Shown one piece after another: positions 50,854 to 60,043 of a stretch of DNA of 64,000 bases. The position numbers and the translations under genes are program-made. This DNA is from Microbacterium sp. LWH13-1.2 (GTDB lineage Bacteria > Actinomycetota > Actinomycetes > Actinomycetales > Microbacteriaceae), in the NCBI RefSeq assembly GCF_038397735.1, contig NZ_CP151635.1:2728001-2792000 (forward strand), in the 5' to 3' direction. Position 1 is the first letter of the stretch, and each line of letters starts with the position of its first letter. Under the pieces are notes generated by a model that saw only the letters and a list, made by a program, of their open reading frames with translations, searched no databases and was not told the DNA's origin.

Positions 50854-53712
50854 GTGCCCCCCTCCCGCAAGCCACATCGCGCCAGCAACCGCGACGCGCT
50901 GGCGGGGAGTGCAGCCGACCTCTACCTGGTTCCCGTTCGCGGTCGAAAATCAGAGGTGCATGCGATTGAGCGGGGGTTCGACCTCGCGTTCACCGGGCAC
51001 AACGCTGTCACGGTTTTCTCCGGCGATCCCGGGATGGGCAAGACCCGTCTGCTGCAGCATGCTCTGCAGCTTGCGCACGGACGAGCATGGTCGACGCTGG
51101 TCGTGGCACCGGATTTCGATTCGCAGTTGTCGCCGTTGGGTGCCCTCATCAGTGCGGTGACCGAGGCGGACCCACCTCTGCTCAGCGCTGACGAACTGCA
51201 CGCGGCGATTCAGGGAGCATCGCCGCAGTACTGGATCACGCGCGTGCTCGGCGACACACTGGAATCTGCCAGTTCTCGCGCCGGGGTACTCGTCGTCGTC
51301 GACGACCTGCAGTGGTTGGACTCAGGGTCCCTCTCGGTCCTCGCCGCGCTGCTGCGAACCCTTGAGGGCCTCCCTGTGTACTGGGTCTTCGCCACACGCA
51401 GCGGAGCCTACGGCCCCGAGCATCGGCGGTTCCTCGTCAACCTTCGAGAGTTCGCCTCTGTCATCGATCTGTCTTCGCTTGACGTGGATGCTGTCGATGC
51501 GATGGCCCGCGACATTCTCGGGGCCGCGCCGGGGCCGAAGGTCGAGGCGGCCATACGCAAGACTGGCGGGTCGCCACTTCTGATTCTCGAGATGCTTCGC
51601 GGGATGGAAGAAGAGGGGCTCCTGCATCCGTCCCGTGGCATGGTCGACCTCGAGAAAGAAGCGGTTCCTGCCCGGTACGGCGCATCGGTGCGAGAACGCA
51701 TCGCGGCGCTCGATGCTGATGCCCGTCGAATCGCCCAGATCGGCAGTCTCTTCGGTCGAGAGTTCCCCCTCGGCGGCGTCTTGGATGTCATCGGCCAATC
51801 CGCCGCACAGGCCGTTCCCGCGGTGCAGCAACTCCTCGACCTCGGATTCGTCGTCGACACCGGAAGCAGCTTCGCGTTCCGTCACGACACGATTCAGGCT
51901 GCAGCGTACGACAGTCTGTCCCCCACCGTGCGGCGAGCGGTCGCTCGAGAAGTCCTGCAGCATCGGTTGCGGGCCGGAGAGTCGGTGTCTTCCCTGGCGT
52001 CCCCGATTTCCGCAGCGGCTGACGCCGGAGATGACGCGTCCATCGATCTGCTTTTCACCGCGGCTGAGGAGCTCGCCCCCGTCGACGCCCGCGGCGCGGC
52101 AGAGTTGACGGTGCGTGGAGCACAGTTGGCGCAAGGGCGGATCCACCACTCGACCCGCGTGGTCGAGCTGCTTCCGTTGGTACTCGCCGGCGGACTGCAG
52201 GACGATGCCCATCTCATACGTGAGTCGCTCACCCCGGGCCTCAGCGCGGACGAACGCGCACGGGTCGGCCTCGCCTTCGCCAGGCAGCTCACGGAGTCAG
52301 ACTTCGGCAAAGCTATTGCGGAGACGGAAACAGCGCTGGCTCTCGGAGGGGTCTCTCAGAAGACCGTCGTGGAGTTGCTCGCGGTTCGTGCACTCAACTA
52401 CGCGAACAAGGCTGACGCGGTCGGCCTGCGCGACAGCCTGGCACGCGCCCGGCAGAACGCCGATGATGACCGCGATCTTCTCGCGGTTGCCACCGTGGAC
52501 GCCACCGAGTCAGTGCTTCTGTTCAACGAGAATCGCTTCGATGAGGCGCAACGGTTGCAAGAATCGGCGCTCGAGAAGCTCGAACGTGCCGGCAGGTCCG
52601 CGGCGCTGTGGGTCCCGGAGGGCCTGTGGATGGCCTTCATGCTGAACAGCAGAGGCGACTGCGAGGACGCTCTTCGGCTTGTTGACGACGGTCTGCGTGA
52701 TGCGAGAACTGCGAAGTACGTCGTCGCCGAGGCGTTCTGGATGATGGTGCGCTGCCGAGTCCTCTACGACCTTGGTCGCTTGGATCAAGCGCGCGAGCAA
52801 GCAGAGACCGTCCTCGACCTCGCGGAGCTCCTTCACCTCGGCGATTTCGCGAATGCCACAGCGGGGGTGGTGCTGCACCGGATCGCATTGGACACCGGCG
52901 ATGTCGAGCTGCGGCAGAGTGTTCGATCCCTCGTGGAACACCTTGCGGATGGCATGAGTCTGACCAGAACCGGCAAGTGGAGCCTGGCGCTCGAAGCGTT
53001 CGATCTCGGCGATATCGAGATGGCCTACGGGTACACGGCACTGGCCCGCGAGTGCGTGAACGTGCCGATCCCCTCGATGACCAGTCCCGCAGACTTCTCC
53101 GACGATGTGTACCTGGCCTATCTGAGCAAGAAGATGGGCGACGACGCCGCCGTGGAGAAGGTCGCCCGGCACGCGGCCAGTCGCGCGTCCCAGAATCCCG
53201 ACAATGCGTACGTCTCGGCGGTGTCCTTGGCTGTGCAGGCGGTGCGCGATGGATCGTTCTCCGCTGTCATGGAAGCGGTCGCGTTGATGGAGGAGGTAGA
53301 GCGGCCGCTGATTCGTGCTCGGTTGCTCGAACTCGCTGGCAGCCTCGCCCCGACGGACGATGAAGCGGCGAGCTGCTACGTGCGAGGGATGCGCCTCTTC
53401 GAGGAGTTGGGTGCGGCCCGCGAAGTGAGTCGCGTGCTCCGAACGCTCCGAAACCGCGGAGTTCGGACGAGGGCGAAGTCGGTCAGCGACGGCCCGATGG
53501 GGTTGTCTTCACGCGAGTATCAGGTCGCCGAACGTATTGCAGCGGGGCTGACGACACAGAAGATCGCCGAGGATCTCATGGTGTCCCCGCATACGGTCGT
53601 CACGCACATTCGCCACATCTTCTCGAAATGGGGCGTGAACACGAGGCGCGAGGCCGCACATCGATTCCAGGAGGAATCCGCCGCGTCAGCAAGCTCCTCT
53701 CGCCCGGGTTAG
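50854..53712 (+). CDS. Large LuxR-family ATPase regulator (LAL/MalT-like)
   Basis: About 952 residues from a GTG at 50854; TATCGT (50842-50847) six bases before suggests a leaderless start. Walker A GDPGMGKT is at 57-64 and Walker B VVVDDLQW at 147-154, an AAA_16 module. A helical TPR-like middle of about 500 residues (RFDEAQRLQESALEKLERAG, GRLDQAREQAETVL) follows, then a LuxR/GerE helix-turn-helix near residues 885-945 (LSSREYQVAERIAAGLTTQ, DLMVSPHTVVTHIRHIF). Such STAND regulators act on sensing a small ligand. The target may be the neighbouring stress genes. Its stop overlaps the convergent pseudogene stop. Confidence 0.9.
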   Translation: MPPSRKPHRASNRDALAGSAADLYLVPVRGRKSEVHAIERGFDLAFTGHNAVTVFSGDPGMGKTRLLQHALQLAHGRAWSTLVVAPDFDSQLSPLGALISAVTEADPPLLSADELHAAIQGASPQYWITRVLGDTLESASSRAGVLVVVDDLQWLDSGSLSVLAALLRTLEGLPVYWVFATRSGAYGPEHRRFLVNLREFASVIDLSSLDVDAVDAMARDILGAAPGPKVEAAIRKTGGSPLLILEMLRGMEEEGLLHPSRGMVDLEKEAVPARYGASVRERIAALDADARRIAQIGSLFGREFPLGGVLDVIGQSAAQAVPAVQQLLDLGFVVDTGSSFAFRHDTIQAAAYDSLSPTVRRAVAREVLQHRLRAGESVSSLASPISAAADAGDDASIDLLFTAAEELAPVDARGAAELTVRGAQLAQGRIHHSTRVVELLPLVLAGGLQDDAHLIRESLTPGLSADERARVGLAFARQLTESDFGKAIAETETALALGGVSQKTVVELLAVRALNYANKADAVGLRDSLARARQNADDDRDLLAVATVDATESVLLFNENRFDEAQRLQESALEKLERAGRSAALWVPEGLWMAFMLNSRGDCEDALRLVDDGLRDARTAKYVVAEAFWMMVRCRVLYDLGRLDQAREQAETVLDLAELLHLGDFANATAGVVLHRIALDTGDVELRQSVRSLVEHLADGMSLTRTGKWSLALEAFDLGDIEMAYGYTALARECVNVPIPSMTSPADFSDDVYLAYLSKKMGDDAAVEKVARHAASRASQNPDNAYVSAVSLAVQAVRDGSFSAVMEAVALMEEVERPLIRARLLELAGSLAPTDDEAASCYVRGMRLFEELGAAREVSRVLRTLRNRGVRTRAKSVSDGPMGLSSREYQVAERIAAGLTTQKIAEDLMVSPHTVVTHIRHIFSKWGVNTRREAAHRFQEESAASASSSRPG

Positions 53713-54750
53713 TCCGGTTCCGCCAGGTATCGGTGGATGAGAGTGACGGCCATCGCGCCCTCGCCGACGGCCGAGGCGACTCGTTTGACCGATTTCGCGC
53801 GTACGTCGCCGGCGGCGAAGATCCCAGGGACGGAGGTCTCCAGATAGAACGGTGGCCGGGCAATCGGCCACCGCTCGAGATCGGCGGGGGCGAGGTCCAC
53901 ACCGGTCAGGACGAAGCCACGACTGTCGAGTCGGACATCGGTGGTCTCTGCCCACTCGGTGTTCGGGGCGCCGCCGATGCAGACGAACAGGTGGGTCGCG
54001 GGCACGCGTGCCGTGACGCCCGCCTGGTCGAGCGTGATCTCACGAAGATGGTCGTCTCCGTCGACCGCGACGATGCGGGTGTGGACGAGGATGGTGACGT
54101 TCGGTTGCACGGCAAGCCGATTGAGCAGGTACGCCGACATGGTCGAGGAGAGCGAAGCTCCGCGCACGACGACGGTGACATGGGCGGCGTGGGCGGCCAG
54201 GTTCATCGCGGCCTGCCCTGCGGAGTTCGCGCCACCCACGACATACACGTGCAATCCGATGCAGGCGGAGGCCTCGCTGGTGCCTGCACCGTAGTAGATG
54301 CCCGCCCCTTCCCACTCATCCTCCCCCTCGAGACCGAGTCGCCTCCATTGCACGCCCGTCGCCGAGAGGGCCGCGCGGGCATGGATCTCCGAACCGTCGG
54401 CGAGGACGGCGCGCACGTCATGGTCTTTGAACGTCCGGGCGATGCCGTGCCGCATGAGAACGAGGTCCGCACCGAAAGACAGCGCCTGGCGGCGTCACCC
54501 ACCCCAAGGCGGACGCCACCTGAGCCGGCGTGGGGCGCTCGAGCAGCTGCCCGTCAGCGAACAGCACCAGAGGAAGCTGGCGCCCGGCTAGGAGCACGCC
54601 TTCGGCCACCCGACTGCCAGGCGGCACGCTGACGGACAAGAAGGGCACTTCGCTACGGGTCAGGTAGTCGCGCAGCGCATACGCGTCTGGTCCATCCGCA
54701 TCCGCGATGAGTCTGAGCGGCAGCTTGCTGCCAGGAGTGATCTCGGTCAT
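53709..54750 (-). pseudogene. Broken thioredoxin-reductase-like FAD oxidoreductase
   Basis: Two frames of what is normally one protein of roughly 500 or more residues. Frame 1 (54750 to about 54495) begins MTEITPGSKLPLRLIADADG and ends the N-terminal domain at ALGWVTPP. Frame 2 (about 54490 to 53709) resumes at ALSFGADLVLMRHGIA and carries the NADPH loop VYVVGGANSAGQAAMNLA and the C-terminal TSVPGIFAAGDVRAKSVKRV. The FAD-binding GxGxxG part that should lie between (about 110-130 residues) is missing, and the junction shifts frame. The remaining parts cannot bind FAD. It starts four bases inside the UBP-zinc-finger gene, its usual partner. An assembly error is the alternative. Confidence 0.8.
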
Positions 54751-55106
54751 GCGTCTTCGGCGAGTTGGTCTTCCCAGTTCCTCGGCACTCGGTCTGCGGG
54801 CCCGGGGGTGGTCTGGGATCGCGGATGGCTGCGCGGAGGCGCGAGGAGAGGGCCCTCGAATGCGGTCTCAGTGTGGAAGTCCCAGAACCAGTCCTCGCCC
54901 GGTTCGAAGCTCTGGATGACCCGGTGACCACTCGCGTGAGCGTGCTTCGTGGCGTGCTTGTTCAGGGAGTCGTCGCAGCATCCGATATGCCCGCAGAACG
55001 CGCATCGGCGCAGGTGCAGCCACCACGACCCGATCTTCTCGCAGTCCACGCACCCCGGTCCGGATGGCGGTACGTCCACTCGGATGAAGTCGCTGACGTC
55101 GCTCAT
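54747..55106 (-). CDS. UBP-type zinc-finger protein
   Basis: A 119-residue protein with a ZnF-UBP domain: GCVDCEKIGSWWLHLRRCAF then CGHIGCCDDSLNKHATKHAHASGHRVIQS, giving the Cys/His zinc ligands. The C-terminal 30 residues are Pro-rich and probably disordered. Bacterial UBP fingers of this kind are commonly encoded next to thioredoxin-reductase-like flavoproteins; here that partner is broken. The ATG-stop overlap with the broken gene shows the original coupling. Confidence 0.9.
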   Translation of the reverse strand: MSDVSDFIRVDVPPSGPGCVDCEKIGSWWLHLRRCAFCGHIGCCDDSLNKHATKHAHASGHRVIQSFEPGEDWFWDFHTETAFEGPLLAPPRSHPRSQTTPGPADRVPRNWEDQLAEDA

Positions 55107-55166
55107 GAGTGGTTCTCCTGTCGTCGGTGTCCTGTCGGATCATGGCGCCTGGGTTCGCGGCCGCAT

Positions 55167-55550
55167 TCAAGCGTGCACCTGGTGCCATGCGCTGATTCTG
55201 AAGTTGTCCACGCGGAAGCTCGCAAACCCCATGACCCACTGGGGCCCTGTTGCAGGGAGGGTGAGACACATAGCCAGTTCGGCCAGAACCACCTGGCCCG
55301 AGACCGCCAAGCTCACGAGCTCCGTGTGCCAGTCGGTGAACGTGCCGCGGATGTCCCGGATCATCGACACGACCGCGGCTCGGCCGCGAACGATCTCCCG
55401 CGCGGACGGCTGATAGGTGACGTCCTCGGTCAGGAATGCGTGGATGTCGTGGTCGCTTCCTTCGTTCAAGATGGTGACGAAGTCGCGGACGACGAGTTCG
55501 ATCTCCAGCAACTCGATGGCTGTCAGGGTGCGTTCCCAGTGCTCGTGCAT
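55167..55550 (-). CDS. SnoaL-like (NTF2-fold) protein
   Basis: A 127-residue cone-shaped alpha-beta barrel protein: LEIELVVRDFVTILNEGSDH, FLTEDVTYQPSAREIVRGRA, MIRDIRGTFTDWHTELVSLA and WVMGFASFRVDNFRISAWHQ, the limonene-epoxide-hydrolase/SnoaL layout. GAAGG five bases before the ATG at 55550 favours this start, while a GTG at 55562 overlaps the stop of the upstream SnoaL gene. Substrate unknown; it may bind a small hydrophobic ligand or act as hydrolase or isomerase. Confidence 0.85.
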   Translation of the reverse strand: MHEHWERTLTAIELLEIELVVRDFVTILNEGSDHDIHAFLTEDVTYQPSAREIVRGRAAVVSMIRDIRGTFTDWHTELVSLAVSGQVVLAELAMCLTLPATGPQWVMGFASFRVDNFRISAWHQVHA

Positions 55551-55558
55551 GTCGACCT

Positions 55559-55954
55559 TCACGCCGTGGTGATACGGAGTGCAGAGATCGTGTCGCCGCG
55601 CGTGGAGAAGGTCAAAGTGGCTGGACCGTTGTAGCCGTCTCCGTGGACTTGGGTATGCACGGCCAGGTCGCTGCCGTCCCAGGCATGCAGGAGGTCCGTG
55701 AATTGCACGCGGTTCTCGATGATCCATTTCTCGATCCACAAGGTGATCCCCGGAAAGCCCTCGAACAGCATCCCCCACGCGTCCACGTCCGCGTCGGGGT
55801 GGAAGCATCGGGTGAGAGCGTACGCGTTCTGGGAGTTTGCCGCGTGCAGGGCATCGGTCACCACGGAAGGTACGTGTCCTTCGAGACGACGCACATGCTC
55901 GAGCGCCGAGGACCCGACTCCCGCGGGGGCCGAACGGCTGGTCTGAGGCCTCAT
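55559..55954 (-). CDS. SnoaL-like (NTF2-fold) protein
   Basis: A 131-residue protein: VTDALHAANSQNAYALTRCF, HPDADVDAWGMLFEGFPGIT, WIIENRVQFTDLLHAWDGSD and GPATLTFSTRGDTISALRIT. It belongs to the SnoaL-like group with a Cys near the entrance of the cavity. It lies four bases after the acetate transporter gene and immediately before a second SnoaL-like gene, so the three may be one unit. Function unknown. Confidence 0.82.
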   Translation of the reverse strand: MRPQTSRSAPAGVGSSALEHVRRLEGHVPSVVTDALHAANSQNAYALTRCFHPDADVDAWGMLFEGFPGITLWIEKWIIENRVQFTDLLHAWDGSDLAVHTQVHGDGYNGPATLTFSTRGDTISALRITTA

Positions 55955-55958
55955 GTCA

Positions 55959-56585
55959 TCACTCGCGGCTTCCCAGCGGGATGACCGTGCGGTGCCAGGT
56001 GGCGTTCACCACGGATGCGAAGCAGCCGTAGAGACCGAGGATTCCGACAACGAAGCCGGTGTACCCGGCGGCACGGGTGATCACGCTCGAGGATGCGTAT
56101 GCGCCGATGGCCAGGAGGACGAAGGTGAGGGCTGCGGCGCTGAACAGAACGGTGAGCAGCACGGAGATGCGGGTGCACGGGATGACCAGGAACGCGGTGA
56201 AGACGGCCCACAGGATCAGGAATGTGCCCATTCCGCCGGGCCCAGCCTTCGCGAGCATGCCCGGCGTGGTGATGGTCCACCAGTAGGCGAGCCAGAACGC
56301 GCCGTAGGACACGAAAGCGAGAGCTCCGAAGGTGTTCGCCTGGACGAACTCCCAGATGCCGGCGATGATCTGAGCGACTCCGCCGTAGAACAGGCCGAGA
56401 CCGAGCACAGCCACTGCGGCCCCCGGGAAGATGCCCGCGTTGGCGAAGCTCAACAGGAATGTCGACATGCCGAATGCGCCGAGGCCGAGGGCTGCAGGGT
56501 CGGCGATGCCACGAATGACGGGGTGGCGAACGGATGCGACCGGTTTCGGGGCGTCGGTGACGGGCGGCGCGATGTGGGTGGTCAT
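55959..56585 (-). CDS. Acetate/succinate uptake transporter (SatP/GPR1/FUN34/YaaH family)
   Basis: A 208-residue membrane protein with six helices. The family motif appears as ADPAALGLGAFGMSTFLLSF (NPAPLGL in most members), and AQIIAGIWEFVQANTFGALA with FVSYGAFWLAYWW is highly typical. AYASSSVITRAAGYTGFVVG follows. Members move acetate and succinate, in either direction in some bacteria. The start MTTHIAPPVTDAP excludes 32 shadow residues. Upstream direct GACATC repeats may be regulatory. Confidence 0.92.
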   Translation of the reverse strand: MTTHIAPPVTDAPKPVASVRHPVIRGIADPAALGLGAFGMSTFLLSFANAGIFPGAAVAVLGLGLFYGGVAQIIAGIWEFVQANTFGALAFVSYGAFWLAYWWTITTPGMLAKAGPGGMGTFLILWAVFTAFLVIPCTRISVLLTVLFSAAALTFVLLAIGAYASSSVITRAAGYTGFVVGILGLYGCFASVVNATWHRTVIPLGSRE

Positions 56586-56651
56586 GGGTGCTCTCTGTCG
56601 GGTCCGAGGTGCGGTGAATGGTTGTGACGGTAGGTCTGGGGTGGGATGCGG

Positions 56652-56679
56652 GACATCCCCCGGCGCGCCTGGGGACATC
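56652..56679. promoter_or_regulatory. Direct GACATC repeats upstream of the acetate transporter
   Basis: GGACATC occurs at 56651-56657 and 56673-56679, 22 bases apart (two turns). The same hexamer makes the palindrome at 57701. The sites lie about 65-95 bases before the transporter start. Confidence 0.35.
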
Positions 56680-56690
56680 ACCTGTCGCCG

Positions 56691-57632
56691 TCACTCCGGG
56701 GAACGAAGGGACGCGAGGACGTCCCCGCGCGGCGCGAAGAACACGGAGCCGGTGAGGGCGGTGGAGAAGTCCAGGAGCCGGTCATGCAGCCCTGGTGGGT
56801 CGCCGACGAACATCCGCTCCAGCATCTGCTGGATGACCCACAGGTTCCGCGCGTAACCGAGGAAGTACGTGCCGAACTCGCCGCGCCCCGGACTGCCGAA
56901 CGGCATGTTGTCCCGTTGGATGTCGTGCTCGGTGCCGGCGTCGTCGGTGATGGTCGCCAGGGTCTTGTGGGATTTCTGGCCCTCGTCCGCGTCATCCAGC
57001 TCGACGCCCTCGAGCTTCGTGCGTCCGATGATGGCCTCTTGCGTCTCCGTGGGGAGTTCTCGCCACGCGGCGAGCGGATGAACGTACTTCTGCGTGACCA
57101 CGTAGGTGCCGCCCGCGTGAACCGGATCCTCGCGACCGACCAACACCGATGCCTCGGCATCGGGCCCCACGGGGTTGGCGGTGCCGTCCACGAACCCCAG
57201 GAGGTCGCGTCGGTCGAAGGAACGGAACCCGACCGTCTCGTCCTGGACGACGACGGAGGCACCGAGCGCCTCCAGGAGCTGCCGTTCGAGCTCGAAGCAG
57301 ACGTCCGCTCGCTCGGCTCGAACGTGGAAGAGGAGGTCGCCTGGCGTCGCAGGAGCGGTGTGCGCGGCACCGGTGACCGGCGTGAACTCTCGCAACTGGC
57401 GCGGTGCCGCAAGCCCGGTCAGGTCAGCCCATATCCGGCTTCCGATTCCCACGGTGCAGGTCAATGCCGTCTCGGGAAAGCGGAAGGTGAGTGCTTTGAC
57501 CGTGTCGGCGAGGCTGGTGAGGACATCTCGCGCCTGGCCTATGCCATCTGGGGCGACCGTGGCGACGAGGAACACGGCGTTCGCGGTCAACGGCGCCGTC
57601 AACGCCTGTACTGCCTCGGTCGTCCCCGCCAT
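56691..57632 (-). CDS. DyP-type heme peroxidase
   Basis: A 313-residue dye-decolourising peroxidase. The GxxDG motif is GFVDG (146-150, catalytic Asp149), the proximal heme His is His185 in KYVHPLAAW and a distal Arg is Arg240 before DNMPFGSPGRGEFG. GAGG seven bases before the ATG at 57632 decides this start over one at 57650; the longer frame upstream is shadow. No twin-arginine signal is seen, so cytosolic, and no encapsulin gene lies in the window. It oxidises phenols, dyes or deferrochelates with peroxide. Divergent from an XRE regulator. Confidence 0.93.
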   Translation of the reverse strand: MAGTTEAVQALTAPLTANAVFLVATVAPDGIGQARDVLTSLADTVKALTFRFPETALTCTVGIGSRIWADLTGLAAPRQLREFTPVTGAAHTAPATPGDLLFHVRAERADVCFELERQLLEALGASVVVQDETVGFRSFDRRDLLGFVDGTANPVGPDAEASVLVGREDPVHAGGTYVVTQKYVHPLAAWRELPTETQEAIIGRTKLEGVELDDADEGQKSHKTLATITDDAGTEHDIQRDNMPFGSPGRGEFGTYFLGYARNLWVIQQMLERMFVGDPPGLHDRLLDFSTALTGSVFFAPRGDVLASLRSPE

Positions 57633-57700
57633 AGAAATCCTCGCTCCCATGCGCACGTACCTCGGCGCCTGGAAAAGTGTGAGTCGGTCCGGAAGGTGAT

Positions 57701-57717
57701 GACATCCGACAGATGTC
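57701..57717. promoter_or_regulatory. Palindrome GACATC-N5-GATGTC between DyP and XRE genes
   Basis: Perfect six-base inverted arms (57701-57706 and 57712-57717) within the 206-base divergent region. It is a candidate binding site of the adjacent XRE regulator. The rest of this gap holds the two promoters. Confidence 0.5.
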
Positions 57718-57838
57718 GAGCACGAGTTCGACTCTCTGACGTGGGATATCGGAGGTCGCTTCGGGTGATGTGGCGGGCTTGCGGCCGGCGGTACGTTCTC
57801 CACGCACACGTGAAGAACACCGACCCCAAGGAGCGCGC

Positions 57839-58684
57839 ATGGACACCGCTTTGATCGCACTCGGCGACTACTTCCGGGCACGGCGCGCGGTGATCGCTCC
57901 GGAGGATGTGGGCCTCCCCCGCACCCGCGGTCGTCGTGTCGCGGGCCTTCGCCGGGACGAGGTCGCGGAACTGGCCGGAATCAGCATCGACTATTACCTG
58001 CGAATCGAACAGGGTCGGGGCGCGCGTCCCTCCGACCAGGTGATCGGAGCCATCGCGCGCGCACTCCGCCTGGATGTGGAATCCACGGCGTACGCCTTCC
58101 GTCTCGTGTCAGGGCAGATGCCCCGCGGAGTCATCCGCGACAGCGACACGCCTGATCGGATCGCCCGCACCCTGTCGCAGTGGACGCACACCCCCGCATA
58201 TGTCTCCGACCCGCATCGGGACATCATCGCCTCCAACCCGCTCGCGACGATATTCGGAGAAGGCGGGCTCGCGGCCGGCTCGAATCAGGTCAGCGCTCTG
58301 TTCAATGAGCGCATGCGGCGGAGTCTTCTCGAATGGGAGCCGATGGCCCGCTCGGCCGTTGCGACGCTGCGGCGCGACGCGCACCCGCAATCGCCACGAC
58401 TGCGTGAGCTTCTCAGGCAGTTGTCCGTGCACGACGACTTCAGACGTATCTGGGAACGCCACGACGTCTCGGGCCCGGAAGACGCGACCTTTCGTTTCGT
58501 GTTCGAAGGCGTCGGCGAGATCGCCATCGACGCTCAGAACTTCGCCGTCCGCAGTATGCCGGGATATCAGCTGACCGTGTTGTCCGCGCAACCAGGTGGC
58601 CTGGGGGCAAGCCTGTTCGCTCGCCTGGCTGAGACGCTGCCTGGTGGAGCGGCCACGACTGCGATGACCGGAGCCGAGCGATGA
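57839..58684 (+). CDS. XRE-family regulator with MmyB-like ligand-binding domain
   Basis: A 281-residue regulator. HTH at about 10-75 (ALGDYFRARRAVIAPEDVGL, TRGRRVAGLRRDEVAELAGI, SIDYYLRIEQGRGARPS), then a PAS-like MmyB domain (PAYVSDPHRDIIASNPLATI, LFNERMRRSLLEWEPMARSA). Such proteins are usual activators or repressors of a divergently transcribed gene, here the DyP peroxidase. GGAG stands five bases before the ATG. Overlaps the PucR gene by four bases. Confidence 0.92.
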   Translation: MDTALIALGDYFRARRAVIAPEDVGLPRTRGRRVAGLRRDEVAELAGISIDYYLRIEQGRGARPSDQVIGAIARALRLDVESTAYAFRLVSGQMPRGVIRDSDTPDRIARTLSQWTHTPAYVSDPHRDIIASNPLATIFGEGGLAAGSNQVSALFNERMRRSLLEWEPMARSAVATLRRDAHPQSPRLRELLRQLSVHDDFRRIWERHDVSGPEDATFRFVFEGVGEIAIDAQNFAVRSMPGYQLTVLSAQPGGLGASLFARLAETLPGGAATTAMTGAER

Positions 58685-60000
58685 GTGCTGACTCAGGGTG
58701 GTACAACGCGGACCTGTTATCCGCCAGCGGTCCTTCCGTAGCGTCGTTGGTGTGGCCAGAACAGACGCAAGCGACCGTTGAGCATCATGCGGGAATCCGC
58801 CCCGACCTGATCCCGCTGCCTGCGGGTGGTGGAGCGACAAGCCTGCAGGACCTCGTCGATGAGCTGTCCGACGTCCTCGGCCGCTCGGTCATGATGCAGG
58901 ACAGCGGCTTCCGACTGGTCGCGGCCAGCGCGCAGGCGGACGACGTCGATGAGCTGCAGGTGCGCACGCTTCTCACCAGGACGACACCCCAGGCGGAGCG
59001 CGAATGGGCAGAGCAGTGCGGGGTCACCCGTACCCGCCATCCCCTCACCGTCGACTTCGCTGAATTCGGTGCACACGAACGGTTCATCATTCCGGTCTGG
59101 GCCGACGACGAGCCGCTCGGCACGATCTGGCTCATCAAGACCGGCTTCCCCCCGCTCAGAGAAGATGAGTTCCGTGCCATCGACGCGACCGTCACCGTCG
59201 CCAGCTCCCTCCTCCAAGCCAGGTCACGCGGGGCGGCGCGCAACGCCCGGGAGAGCATCTTCCGCTCCCTCCTCGCCGGCGATGCGGCCTCTCGTCGCGA
59301 GGCGCTCGCTGCGGCCGTTCGCAGCCATGGAATCACCCGCGGGCCAGAGACGGTGGTGCGCGCCATCACCGTCGAAGAGAACGCCCCTGTCATTCAACGC
59401 GCAGCACTCGGCCAGGCGTTGGAGAACACAGCCCGGCAGGCGCTCTTCTTCATCGGCGAGTTGGGGGCAGCGCTCCTCTTCGTCGGACGCCACGGAGTCC
59501 CGGAGAACATCGACGCGCTCATCACGTCCGAGGCCGACAGGGCTGGCGTCGCCCTCAAAGCGATCGGATCCGCCGCCCTTTCACCGAATGAGACCGATCT
59601 GCTTCCCGTCGCAGGGCGAGCGGTTGCGACCGCAGCCGTCGTAGAGATGCTTCCAGAACTCGGAACGAGCGCTCACGCGGACGACGTGGGTCCCTGGCTG
59701 TTCCTTGCGGACGTGCTCGTAGATCCTGAGCGTCTGCAGTGGTACTCACCAGCCGCTCACACACTCATCCACGATCCCGATCCGATGCGCCGTCAGACCG
59801 TCGAGGTCCTCCTGGACACTGCCAATCATGTGCGCGACGTCTGCGAGACCCTACACATCCACCGCACCACTCTGTATTACCGGCTCGAGAACATGCCTCC
59901 CGTAGTGAAAGAGGCTCTGGATAACGGGATGCAGCGCAGTGCCCTGCACCTGGCGCTGAAACTCGCCACCTATTGGGAGAACGCCGGGCACATTCGGTGA
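58681..60000 (+). CDS. PucR/CdaR-type transcriptional regulator
   Basis: A 439-residue regulator. The N-terminal ligand part has LQDLVDELSDVLGRSVMMQD and PLTVDFAEFGAHERFIIPVW, a PucR-like or GAF-like sensor; the middle matches the GGDEF-like CdaR domain; and the C-terminal HTH_30 is TVEVLLDTANHVRDVCETLH followed by IHRTTLYYRLENM. CdaR-like proteins usually activate catabolic operons. It is coupled to the XRE gene by ATGA, an unusual pairing of two regulators. Confidence 0.88.
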   Translation: MSADSGWYNADLLSASGPSVASLVWPEQTQATVEHHAGIRPDLIPLPAGGGATSLQDLVDELSDVLGRSVMMQDSGFRLVAASAQADDVDELQVRTLLTRTTPQAEREWAEQCGVTRTRHPLTVDFAEFGAHERFIIPVWADDEPLGTIWLIKTGFPPLREDEFRAIDATVTVASSLLQARSRGAARNARESIFRSLLAGDAASRREALAAAVRSHGITRGPETVVRAITVEENAPVIQRAALGQALENTARQALFFIGELGAALLFVGRHGVPENIDALITSEADRAGVALKAIGSAALSPNETDLLPVAGRAVATAAVVEMLPELGTSAHADDVGPWLFLADVLVDPERLQWYSPAAHTLIHDPDPMRRQTVEVLLDTANHVRDVCETLHIHRTTLYYRLENMPPVVKEALDNGMQRSALHLALKLATYWENAGHIR

Positions 60001-60043
60001 TCTGCGCCCGGCGACGAGAGGCGCGTGCCACCCCGAGGTGTTG

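Noticed and set aside
50728..56663. Shared 11-mer ACATCCCCCGG in two promoter gaps
   Set aside because: An 11-base match is expected by chance many times in 64 kb, so it is no evidence for co-regulation by itself.
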